Positions 1 to 7,128 of a stretch of 64,000 bases of DNA are shown in pieces. This DNA is from BOG-1112 sp964611335 (GTDB lineage Bacteria > Bdellovibrionota_B > Oligoflexia > Oligoflexales > Bog-1112): NCBI GenBank assembly GCA_964611335.1, contig CAZSXR010000002.1:682001-746000 (forward strand), in the 5' to 3' direction. A model generated the notes under the pieces. It did no database searches, was not told where the DNA came from, and saw only the letters and a list, made by a program, of their open reading frames with translations. Each line of letters begins with the position of its first letter. Position 1 is the stretch's first letter. Both the position numbers and the translations under genes were made by a program.

Positions 1-917
1 ATTTTCGGACCAAGGTTCAATTTTAAATGTGTGTTTGTCGGATAAAATAACTCACCATCGATAGTGTAAGCGTTGGCTTCTGGGGTTTCCGCTGTCAGAA
101 GCAAATCTTTACAGAGAAATTCAATTTTATAAGTTCGATTTCTTGAAAGATTAAATAAAAAATAAGGAAGAATCCATGGAATTTTTTTAGGAGAGCATAA
201 GACGCTGAGAAATTGAAACTGATCAGGATTCTTCAATGCAAGAGGGAAAGCTTTAATTTTTAAAGGGAGAAGTTCGACTGTTGAACAAAAAACAAGCGGA
301 GTAGAAAGCGAAAGTAAGTTTTTTTTATCGGCCTCAAAAGTGTAGATATCTTCTTTCACAACAGAGTTAAAAAGGTTTCCACTAAAGAAATATGAGGCAA
401 CCACTTTCAAGAAAAAAAGAATACTGCCTAGATATCCAGATTTGTTTTTATAGAAAGCCTCTAAAAAACGTCGACTTGATGAGTTGGCAAAGATGAAACC
501 AAAGTGATTAGCAACTTCAAGAGTGTTGAGCTCTACTGTTCCCATGTATTTACGCATGGAATGACCTTCTACCAGTCTGTATAAAATTTGTTCAGGTGTT
601 CCGCGAACATTTAAATTGTCTGCGAGAACATTCATTGTGCCTCCGCGGAGTATCGCAATATCGGGAAGTTTTTTCCCCTTATATTCATGGATAAAAGCGG
701 TTAATGTTCGACTGATGGTTCCATCTCCCCCGTTGATTGCGAGAGTGTCTATTTCCTTTTCTGCGAACTGTTTCGCGACTTTACGGAGGTCCTCAAGGTT
801 GTTTGTAACTTCGAGCGTTCCCCTAGAGCCTGCGATATAACTTAAGAGCTTGGATCGTTCTGGGTTTCGTTTGTTTGATTTCGCATGAGGATTTGTTATG
901 ATCCCTATTCCAGCCAT
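1..917 (-). CDS. Diacylglycerol kinase catalytic-domain protein (partial, runs off left edge)
   Basis: I translated this frame by hand; it stays open to the window edge, so the C-terminus is missing. The N-terminus reads MAGIGIITNPHAKSN and is followed by the nucleotide-binding motif NGGDGTISR near residue 68, the signature of the DAGK/YegS/sphingosine-kinase family. A later TIDGE motif matches the family's conserved acidic site in the second domain. Such enzymes phosphorylate diacylglycerol or related lipids using ATP. The gene is divergent from rpoH with only about 37 bases between the starts, so the promoters must overlap the coding ends. The exact lipid substrate cannot be told from the sequence. 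Confidence 0.85.
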   Translation of the reverse strand, partial: MAGIGIITNPHAKSNKRNPERSKLLSYIAGSRGTLEVTNNLEDLRKVAKQFAEKEIDTLAINGGDGTISRTLTAFIHEYKGKKLPDIAILRGGTMNVLADNLNVRGTPEQILYRLVEGHSMRKYMGTVELNTLEVANHFGFIFANSSSRRFLEAFYKNKSGYLGSILFFLKVVASYFFSGNLFNSVVKEDIYTFEADKKNLLSLSTPLVFCSTVELLPLKIKAFPLALKNPDQFQFLSVLCSPKKIPWILPYFLFNLSRNRTYKIEFLCKDLLLTAETPEANAYTIDGELFYPTNTHLKLNLGPK

Positions 918-954
918 TTGGAATCCTTATTTTGTGCTTTAACTAGCTTATTTG

Positions 955-1842
955 ATGGATGAAGAGCCCGTGCGTAAATTACCTATTCCTTCTCGGGATA
1001 GAAAACCCGTTCAATTTTCACCGCTTCAACTGTACCTACAGGAGATAGCGAAATATCCGTTATTAACTCCGGAAGAAGAGCTTGAATTAGCAGTCCAGCA
1101 CTACGAAGAGAGCGATATCAAAGCAGCTCACCGCCTCATAACAGCTAATCTGCGTTTCGTAGTAAAAATAGCCAATGAGTTTCGTAGGGCGCAAGTTAAT
1201 CTTCTGGATTTGATCCAAGAGGGAAACTATGGCCTTATGCAAGCTGTAAAACGTTTCAACCCTTACAAGGGTGTAAAACTTTCAAGCTATGCTGCTTGGT
1301 GGATACGTGCATATATTTTGAAATATTTAATGGATAATAAAAGCCAAGTTAAAATCGCCACAACGGCGGCTCAAAGGAAGCTTTTCTACAATTTGCAAAA
1401 AGAGACGGATCGCTTGCTTTCCGAATATGAAACTGCGGACCCTAAAAAAATTGCAAAGCGTCTTAATGTTTCAGAGAAAGACGTTGTGGAAATGCAAAAG
1501 AGACTTTTGAATCCAGATCTTTCTTTGGATGCTCCTCTGAACGAGGAATCTTCCGCCCCCTATAGAGATTTGCTTGCAGATGAGCAAAGTTCTATTGAAG
1601 ATCTTCTCTCAGATCAGCAGGTAAAGATGATTTTTTCTCAACATCTTGAAGAATTTAAGAAGCAATTAAAAGGGCGAGACCGAGAGATTTTTGATCTTAG
1701 GCTTTCGAGTGAAACACCACAGACGCTTCAGGAAATTGGTGATAAGTATGGCATCAGCCGAGAAAGGGTGCGCCAAATTGAAACTAGAATTACTCAAAAG
1801 CTCAAAGATTTTGTAAAAGAAAAGGGGACTCTCGACATTTAA
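955..1842 (+). CDS. rpoH: RNA polymerase heat-shock-type sigma factor RpoH
   Basis: A sigma-70 family factor of about 295 residues without the long N-terminal region 1.1 of the housekeeping factor. Region 2 contains LIQEGNYGLMQAVKRF and a WWIRAYI segment. The motif TTAAQRKLFYNL is typical of the RpoH (sigma-32) subgroup. The C-terminal region 4 helix-turn-helix reads YGISRERVRQIE. It would direct RNA polymerase to stress promoters. A TTG lies one codon before the chosen ATG; neither has a clear ribosome binding site. YajC follows 50 bases downstream. The assignment to RpoH rather than another alternative sigma factor rests on the RpoH box and length. Confidence 0.88.
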   Translation: MDEEPVRKLPIPSRDRKPVQFSPLQLYLQEIAKYPLLTPEEELELAVQHYEESDIKAAHRLITANLRFVVKIANEFRRAQVNLLDLIQEGNYGLMQAVKRFNPYKGVKLSSYAAWWIRAYILKYLMDNKSQVKIATTAAQRKLFYNLQKETDRLLSEYETADPKKIAKRLNVSEKDVVEMQKRLLNPDLSLDAPLNEESSAPYRDLLADEQSSIEDLLSDQQVKMIFSQHLEEFKKQLKGRDREIFDLRLSSETPQTLQEIGDKYGISRERVRQIETRITQKLKDFVKEKGTLDI

Positions 1843-1892
1843 TTTTTAGTGAAATCAATTTGTTTAAAATCAATTCATAAAGGACTTTTAAA

Positions 1893-2291
1893 GTGAAAAA
1901 TTTACTCGTAATGGCAAGTTTAATTTCTACAAAACTTTTTGCAGAAGAGGCTGTTGCTGCAGCTAAGGCACAACCGTCTTTCATAGAAAATATGATCCCT
2001 TTCTTGCTTATTTTTGTTTTGATGTATTTTTTAATCATTAGACCTCAAGTCAAGAAAGCAAAAGAGCACACAAATTTGTTAAATGCACTGCAAGTGGGTG
2101 ATGAGGTTGTTACTTCTGGTGGGCTGATTGGAAGGATTAGAAGTATCTCAGACTCTTTTGTTGTTCTAGACTTAGGTTCTACAACCGTTAAAGTTCTCAA
2201 AGAAAATATCAGTCGCACGTCTTTTCCAAAAAGCGTTAATAGCAAAGTTGCAAACAAAGAAGTGTCTGAAAAAGAAGAGAAAGGCTCCTAA
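1893..2291 (+). CDS. yajC: Preprotein translocase subunit YajC
   Basis: A 132-residue inner-membrane protein. An N-terminal leader-like stretch precedes a single strong membrane helix (PFLLIFVLMYFLIIRPQ) that ends in the family hallmark IRPQ, followed by KKAKEHTNLLNALQVGDEVV, a cytoplasmic domain typical of YajC. YajC joins the SecDF accessory complex of the Sec translocon. The start is GTG, preceded by AAAGGA. The N-terminal tail is longer than in enterobacterial YajC (about 110 residues) and resembles a signal peptide. No secD or secF follows, which is unusual since they commonly do. An imperfect inverted repeat overlaps its 3' end. Confidence 0.93.
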   Translation: MKNLLVMASLISTKLFAEEAVAAAKAQPSFIENMIPFLLIFVLMYFLIIRPQVKKAKEHTNLLNALQVGDEVVTSGGLIGRIRSISDSFVVLDLGSTTVKVLKENISRTSFPKSVNSKVANKEVSEKEEKGS

Positions 2292-2327
2292 TTTTTTGAT
2301 TAAAAAACTTGGCTTCTTCTCTTTCAG
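2266..2327 (+). terminator. Imperfect inverted repeat at yajC 3' end
   Basis: The arm starting CTGAAAAAGAAGA pairs with TTCTTCTCTTTCAG about 45 bases on, with one or two mismatches. A smaller TTTTTT/AAAAAA hairpin sits in the loop. It could act as a terminator or mRNA 3' stabiliser. There is no clean U-tract after the outer stem, so this is tentative. Confidence 0.3.
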
Positions 2328-2385
2328 GTTATACGCTAGCAAAGTGATTTTGTATGAATGAAATTTGTGTAGAAGAGATGTCCTA

Positions 2386-3354
2386 GTGAAAAAACAAATT
2401 GGTATTCTTAGTCTTCTGTCTTGTTTATATTCTTCCACGCTATTTTCAAAAGATTCTGAACCACCAGGTCGTATTCCTGATGAGCTTGAAAGTGTTGCTG
2501 GTCCCTTACTTGGTTTTTCTTATGGGGGAACCTCTGCGGTTTCAGGTTTAAGTTCTGTTCGATCAAATCCAGCAATGCTTATTTTCGAACGCAAATACGA
2601 AGTATCAGGTTCTTACAATTGGCCAACGTATGGAAGAGATTTTTATCAAGTTGGTGTTACAGACTCTAAAACAGCATCTTTTGCCGCAGGTTTTCTCTAT
2701 TCCTCTTTTCGTGAGCGCTATAAAATTCCTAGCGAGCTACCGGAAAAGAATGAAAGACGTCAAGCCTTTTACGATTCTCCTATTAAAAACAGACTTTCCT
2801 TTGCTCTTGCACAACCCTTTTCAAATTTTAGTGCTGGTTTAGGTGTTCAGATTGTCAACTCAGCGGTCAGTACACAAAACAAAAGGGGTGTAACATTGGG
2901 TGGAGGTCTTGCTGGACTTTTAACTCCTCAGCTCCGCTTTGGACTGTCCGTAGAAAATTTGGCAAATAAGGGGGTTGTAGATATAGCTCCAACTGCATAT
3001 AGAGCAGGTCTTGCCTATGTTATGTCTAACAACAATTTGACTTTTCATCTCGATTATCGGCAACGCCAGAGAGTGAGCCAGGAGCTTAGTGCATTTGAAA
3101 AAACTGTTCCGGGAAATCCGTCATACAGCCCATTTGAAAAAATGGTGATTGCTTCGAGCTCCATTCGCATTCAGGATCTTCTCAGGCTTTTAGCGGGCTA
3201 TGGTGTTGAAATTGGGGGAACTCGAAACACTCTTTCAGGTGGTATAGCTTTGGTGAACAAAAATTTTGCTTTGTCCTATCTTATTGGCAAGTCTTATTTA
3301 AAAGATTCTGCTTTTCACCAAGCCGTCAATTTGGAGATACAATTGGGTTTCTAG
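2386..3354 (+). CDS. Putative outer-membrane beta-barrel protein with signal peptide
   Basis: About 322 residues. I chose the GTG start because it gives a normal signal peptide (MKKQIGILSLLSCLYSSTLFS followed by KDSEPPG); an upstream in-frame ATG would add a charged leader before it. The mature part has a conserved-looking AGPLLGFSYGGTSAVSGLSS segment and many short alternating hydrophobic and polar strands ending in a hydrophobic residue (LGF), as in outer-membrane barrels. The SNPAM motif recalls PorV/FadL-like or UPF0164 outer-membrane proteins. No precise family is recognised. Its 3' end lies against the decayed toxin cassette on the opposite strand. Confidence 0.6.
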   Translation: MKKQIGILSLLSCLYSSTLFSKDSEPPGRIPDELESVAGPLLGFSYGGTSAVSGLSSVRSNPAMLIFERKYEVSGSYNWPTYGRDFYQVGVTDSKTASFAAGFLYSSFRERYKIPSELPEKNERRQAFYDSPIKNRLSFALAQPFSNFSAGLGVQIVNSAVSTQNKRGVTLGGGLAGLLTPQLRFGLSVENLANKGVVDIAPTAYRAGLAYVMSNNNLTFHLDYRQRQRVSQELSAFEKTVPGNPSYSPFEKMVIASSSIRIQDLLRLLAGYGVEIGGTRNTLSGGIALVNKNFALSYLIGKSYLKDSAFHQAVNLEIQLGF

Positions 3355-3391
3355 GGCGTGCCAGTTGTCAGCCCTCAGTTTATTTTCAGTC

Positions 3392-3807
3392 GCTTCATTC
3401 ATCATAGTGCCGAAAGAGTCTGCTCCCATACTTGCGACACCAGAAGCCAAAGCTAACTCACACAAAGGCATCGTCGTAGGACAGGCTCCAGCTGCAAGAA
3501 CCTGACCTCCAGGAGTGACTAAGCCTCCCGCACATCCAACAGCAGAAACAGCACACCCAACGGCAGCACTTGCACTCATCTGAGCGTACATTTCCTGTGC
3601 TGTATCTGCAAAGTTTGATAACACGCTGCAGTCATGTGTATCACAGTTATGAACCAGTATATCTTGAGTCTCAACTTGTGGGTAATTGAAAGAAACCTCG
3701 ACGATTTACGGAGTTTGTTGTTCTTTGCTAAAAAGATCTAAATCAGATGGAGTTTTGTTGTCTACAACAGGTTTTATATTTTCTGCAATTTCAGGTTTGC
3801 TCTTTAT
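3392..3807 (-). pseudogene. Decayed second polymorphic-toxin cassette (HINT domain and toxin tip lost)
   Basis: This segment copies two parts of the neighbouring toxin gene. One part, 3392-3681, matches 4603-4892 almost perfectly (one mismatch near the distal end in my alignment) and encodes the linker starting CDTHDCSVLSNFADTA and ending MMNEATE. The other part, around 3720-3807, matches about 5345-5432 and encodes SKPEIAENIKPV and DLF.KEQQTP. Everything between them, which in the intact copy is the HINT domain, is missing, and a TAA follows EQQTP. After MMNEATE the frame runs into unrelated sequence. It starts inside the immunity gene stop codon region, as expected of an orphan cassette placed downstream of a toxin-immunity pair. 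Confidence 0.7.
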
Positions 3808-4273
3808 CTTCTAGTTTTGCTTTTTCTAAAACATCAAAAACTTCTCCCTTAGTTGTTTTTTCATCAAAAATCTTCTTCTCTTCATTTCTCCAGATAAAAC
3901 GAAAGCTGTTTTTTGTTTCAATTAAAACGACATCGAAAGTATCAAAAGATGACATTCCTATGTGGCTAATGTGGAATCGAGAAAATGTATCATCAATAAC
4001 GCTTATGTTATGATTTGCGAAGAAAGAATCAAATATTTTAAACATCACTTGCTCTCCTGTTAAAGAGTCAAGAGATGGGTCACTTCTGTTCACTTTGTCT
4101 TCCATCAAAGTGGGAAGCCAGTTAAAGCATCCTTTTAAGTCTACTGAATTATCGTTCCAATCACCTATTGCTTTATTATTTACCCATATTCTAAATTGTC
4201 CAAGGATCCATCCATCAATTTTATTTTGGACCTCATGTTCTATAGCGAAATGTTCTTTATTTCCTGTAATCAT
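3791..4273 (-). CDS. Immunity-like protein (Imm42-like) paired with the upstream toxin
   Basis: About 160 residues, cytoplasmic, no signal peptide. The N-terminus MITGNKEHFAIEHEV and the segment GQFRIWVNNKAIGDW resemble polymorphic-toxin immunity proteins of the Imm42 type, from memory of the family and not from a search. I chose the internal ATG because GAGGA lies at normal spacing before it and it starts 13 bases after the toxin stop; a longer form from an ATG at 4312 would overlap the toxin. Its position immediately downstream of a HINT-toxin ORF is the main support. It would bind and neutralise the toxin domain in the producing cell. Confidence 0.62.
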   Translation of the reverse strand: MITGNKEHFAIEHEVQNKIDGWILGQFRIWVNNKAIGDWNDNSVDLKGCFNWLPTLMEDKVNRSDPSLDSLTGEQVMFKIFDSFFANHNISVIDDTFSRFHISHIGMSSFDTFDVVLIETKNSFRFIWRNEEKKIFDEKTTKGEVFDVLEKAKLEDKEQT

Positions 4274-4286
4274 TTGTCCATATCCT

Positions 4287-5366
4287 CTATTTATTAAGTC
4301 TATTTTTTGCATATGGGGTTAAATTTCTAATTCCATCACCAACACTGTCTATACCGCTGAAATGAGCCGTACCATCGTTGCTCATTGAATATCGGTATAT
4401 TTCACCTTCATTATTTTTTCCAAACCATGCTGTTGGATTTTTAGGATCGTTTGGTACAGCATTTTTGAATACAACTTCAGCATCTTTTGGTATAGGCGTT
4501 TTCTTTGGGTTAAATCCCCTGTTTCCAGGAACATGTGCAGGATTGATATGGTATGTAGGTTTAGACCCTTGATATCTTTGTAGAGCATTCTTTCCCTCCG
4601 TTGCCTCATTCATCATAGTGCCGAAAGAGTCTGCTCCCATACTTGCGACACCAGAAGCCAAAGCTAACTCACACAAAGGCATCGTCGTAGGACAGGCTCC
4701 AGCTGCAAGAACCTGACCTCCAGGAGTGACTAAGCCTCCCGCACATCCAACAGCAGAAACAGCACACCCAACGGCAGCACTTGCACTCATCTGAGCGTAC
4801 ATTTCCTGTGCTGTATCTGCAAAGTTTGATAACACGCTGCAGTCATGTGTATCACAGTTATGAACCAGTATATCTTGAGTCTCACCTTGTGGTGCACTTA
4901 CATAGTAATTATGAAAACCACCTACTTCTAAATTGTAAACAGTTTCTGTAGTAAAAAGATCTTCAACAGAATCTACGGAAAGAGAATCTCCCCCCACCGT
5001 CAAAACATGCATTCCCTTTTCTAAATCGGATACCGAAATAAAATCATTTTTTTCAACTACGAAAAAAGGATGATCAGGAGTGGATGTAATGGCATCTCCT
5101 TGTTCGAAAGCAATTTTAAAAATTGGAGATTCAGATTTTAAAACTTTCTCAATAGCCTGATAAGAGCACTGCTCTCCTTCAAAATCACAACTGACTACAA
5201 GATCCCCCACTTTCAGTTTTTCAATAGCAAGATGTCCTTTAGGGGTTCTCACCCGTGTTCCTGCTGCGAAACAATAATGTTGAACCAATTCCTGAAGTTT
5301 TTCACGAATGTTTTTTGAATCAGGTACTTCAGTAGGAGTTTGTTGTTCTTCGTTAAAAAGATCCAA
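4287..5366 (-). CDS. Pretoxin-HINT domain polymorphic toxin, C-terminal part
   Basis: The ORF holds a HINT autoprocessing domain: CFAAGTRVRTPKG opens it, TPDHPFFVVEK carries the TxxH motif, and ILVHNC closes it at the predicted cleavage site. A hydrophobic Ala/Gly/Cys-rich linker of about 90 residues follows. The last 100 residues form a soluble tip with YHINPAHVPGNRGFNPKK and YRYSMSNDGTAHFSG, likely the toxin; an RNase-like fold is only a guess. The only start is a TTG with no ribosome binding site. The frame is open upstream to 5443 and lies -1 to the preceding secreted-protein gene at an A7 run, so it may be made as a frameshift fusion. Confidence 0.75.
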   Translation of the reverse strand: MDLFNEEQQTPTEVPDSKNIREKLQELVQHYCFAAGTRVRTPKGHLAIEKLKVGDLVVSCDFEGEQCSYQAIEKVLKSESPIFKIAFEQGDAITSTPDHPFFVVEKNDFISVSDLEKGMHVLTVGGDSLSVDSVEDLFTTETVYNLEVGGFHNYYVSAPQGETQDILVHNCDTHDCSVLSNFADTAQEMYAQMSASAAVGCAVSAVGCAGGLVTPGGQVLAAGACPTTMPLCELALASGVASMGADSFGTMMNEATEGKNALQRYQGSKPTYHINPAHVPGNRGFNPKKTPIPKDAEVVFKNAVPNDPKNPTAWFGKNNEGEIYRYSMSNDGTAHFSGIDSVGDGIRNLTPYAKNRLNK

Positions 5367-5428
5367 CGACGTTGAAGGAATAGTATCTATAACAGGTTTT
5401 ATATTTTCAGCAATTTCAGGTTTGCTCT

Positions 5429-6166
5429 TTATTTTTTTGCTTCAGGTTTTGTTTTAGTTTTTGTTTTGGAATCAGAAGGGGTGTCTTGTGATAGTTCAGA
5501 GACTTTTGTTTCTTCGTCTTCTTTCTTTTCTTCCTCCTTCTCTTTTTTGAGAGTTGCTGTGTAAGCAGCTCCAGCTCCGACACCAGTTATAACGGCACCT
5601 GTAGTTGCAGTTGTGATAAGGGGAAGTGCAATGACGTTTCCTGCTCCCATATCAAGGGCAACACCTGCAACAAACTCAGCTCCGATGACAGGTGCAAGGA
5701 AGTAACCACCTGCAGCAGCAGCTACAACGATAAGTCCAACTTGTACTTCTGGAGGTAGGCTTTTCCATTCTCTAGCGATGTCTCCACCAGCTTTTTTTGT
5801 TTCACGAACAATATCGTTTCCAACTTTTTTGGTCTCCTCAGCAAGGTTACCACCAGTTTGTTTTGTTTCACGAGCGATGTCACCGCCTAATTTTTTGGTC
5901 TCACGGGCAATATCGTTAGCAGCTTTTTTTGTTTCTCTTACAATATCTCCAGCAATTTTTTTAGTTTCCTGAGCAAGATCATTGCCTATTTCCTTAGCTG
6001 TATTTGAGATTTCTTCTCCAGCATTTTTAGTAGCCTGAACAATATCTCTGCCAACTTTTCTAACTGCTTCGGTAGCATCACTAAGAAAATGAGCATGACT
6101 TTCCGTTCCCCTGATGCAGAGGGATAGAAGAAGTAGAACTTTGACACACCCTAGTTTTGATTTCAT
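5429..6166 (-). CDS. Secreted 11-residue-repeat protein, likely N-terminal part of the toxin
   Basis: About 245 residues. I chose the second ATG because AGGA precedes it by seven bases and it gives a signal peptide (MKSKLGCVKVLLLLSLCIRG). About nine 11-residue repeats follow, of the form DIARETKKxGG, predicted to make a long amphipathic helix like LEA proteins. A hydrophobic Gly/Ala-rich stretch (VGLIVVAAAAGGYFL onward) comes next, then a highly charged tail ending KTKPEAKK. The gene ends GCA AAA AAA TAA; a -1 slip on A-AAA-AAA would continue directly into the HINT-toxin frame as IKSKPEIAENIK. Function alone is unknown; a delivery or surface-display stalk for the toxin fits the context. Confidence 0.65.
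   Translation of the reverse strand: MKSKLGCVKVLLLLSLCIRGTESHAHFLSDATEAVRKVGRDIVQATKNAGEEISNTAKEIGNDLAQETKKIAGDIVRETKKAANDIARETKKLGGDIARETKQTGGNLAEETKKVGNDIVRETKKAGGDIAREWKSLPPEVQVGLIVVAAAAGGYFLAPVIGAEFVAGVALDMGAGNVIALPLITTATTGAVITGVGAGAAYTATLKKEKEEEKKEDEETKVSELSQDTPSDSKTKTKTKPEAKK
5432..5438 (-). promoter_or_regulatory. Slippery A-AAA-AAA heptamer, candidate -1 frameshift site
   Basis: The zero frame reads GCA AAA AAA TAA. A -1 slip at the A7 run bypasses the stop and enters the open HINT-toxin frame. The heptamer fits the X-XXY-YYZ pattern of known -1 sites such as dnaX. No downstream stimulatory pseudoknot was established by eye. A missing A in the sequence would look the same. Confidence 0.45.
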
Positions 6167-6261
6167 AAAGTATTCCTGCATAGTAGAGGTGACTAAAAAA
6201 CACGCATGCTCCCATCTGTGTTAGAGAGTGGTCAATGTTTAAGCTTTCGCGGGATTAAGTT

Positions 6262-6274
6262 GTCAGTGGCTGAC
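6262..6274. repeat. Small hairpin GTCAG-TGG-CTGAC
   Basis: A perfect 5-bp inverted repeat with a 3-base loop in the gap between the divergent secreted-protein and sdhC genes. It lies just before a larger hairpin. It may be part of a regulatory site or chance. Confidence 0.3.
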
Positions 6275-6288
6275 ATTCAGTTTCGATC

Positions 6289-6326
6289 AAACTTGGTGTA
6301 GAGGCTCGGCCTCGAGCACCAAGTTT
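6289..6326. repeat. Nested hairpin between divergent genes
   Basis: The arms AAACTTGGTG and CACCAAGTTT are perfect inverted repeats of 10 bp. Inside them lies a second perfect hairpin, GAGGC-TCG-GCCTC. No U-tract follows on either strand, and the genes on both sides are transcribed away from it, so it is not a plain terminator. A regulator site or an mRNA leader structure for sdhC is possible. Confidence 0.45.
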
Positions 6327-6432
6327 ATTGCGCGCATGGGATGTCATTTGATTTCCCGACTTAAAAATTGATTGTGTTATGCATTCTGGATACTATGGTT
6401 CAGTCATTTAATGAATTGTATACGGAAACACG

Positions 6433-7101
6433 ATGGCTTCTGATAAAAATGCTCTTAAATTGACGATTGCTTACAAAATACTCATGGCTGTTACGGGGTT
6501 GATTCTCATAGGATTTTTAGTCGTACACTTAATGGGAAACCTTCTTTTGTTTGTGGGTGCGGAAACTCTCAATCAATACGGTCTTAAACTTCGAGAATAT
6601 CCGTATCTTTTATGGTCTGCGCGTTTAGTTCTATTCCTTTCCGTTGTTTCTCACATTTATGCCGCTATAAAACTGAGTTTGCTTAACAAAGCAGCAAGAC
6701 CTGTCTCTTATGCTGTAGTTAAACCAGTAAAATCAAGTTTTGCATCGCGCACCATGCTTGTGAGTGGATGTATAGTTTTGTTTTTTATTCTGTACCATCT
6801 TGCACATTTTACATTTAAGTGGACCCATCGTGCCATGTTCGCATTTTTAGACGACCATGATGTATTTTCTATGGTTGTTTTGAGTTTTCAATCTCCATGG
6901 GTGACTGGATTTTATTTTGCTTCAGTTTTGCTTCTTATGCTTCATTTGAATCATGGAATGAAGAGTTTTTTTCAAACGCTTGGTGTGAACCACGTTAAGT
7001 ACAATCGGGCAATCCAGCTTTTTGGACCCTTGCTTGGCATTGGATTAGCTTGCGGCTTTTTAGCTGTTCCACTGTCGATATTTTTTAAATTTGTGGAATA
7101 G
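6433..7101 (+). CDS. sdhC: Succinate dehydrogenase cytochrome b558 subunit
   Basis: A 222-residue membrane protein with five predicted membrane helices, of the b558 type found in Bacillus and many deltaproteobacteria. The first helix region AYKILMAVTGLILIGFLVVH carries a conserved histidine, and further histidines occur in helices two to four (VVSHIY, YHLAHF, LHLNHGM), consistent with binding two haems. It anchors the dehydrogenase to the membrane and passes electrons to or from quinone. It heads the sdhCAB operon, 27 bases before sdhA. The direction (succinate oxidation or fumarate reduction) cannot be read from the sequence. Confidence 0.92.
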   Translation: MASDKNALKLTIAYKILMAVTGLILIGFLVVHLMGNLLLFVGAETLNQYGLKLREYPYLLWSARLVLFLSVVSHIYAAIKLSLLNKAARPVSYAVVKPVKSSFASRTMLVSGCIVLFFILYHLAHFTFKWTHRAMFAFLDDHDVFSMVVLSFQSPWVTGFYFASVLLLMLHLNHGMKSFFQTLGVNHVKYNRAIQLFGPLLGIGLACGFLAVPLSIFFKFVE

Positions 7102-7128
7102 TTCTCGATCGAAAGATTGGAAATAAAC

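Noticed and set aside
3298..3391. C-terminal tail of the decayed toxin ORF (after MMNEATE) as a new toxin
   Set aside because: It overlaps the end of the plus-strand outer-membrane gene and has no toxin-like motif, so it is a chance frame extension.
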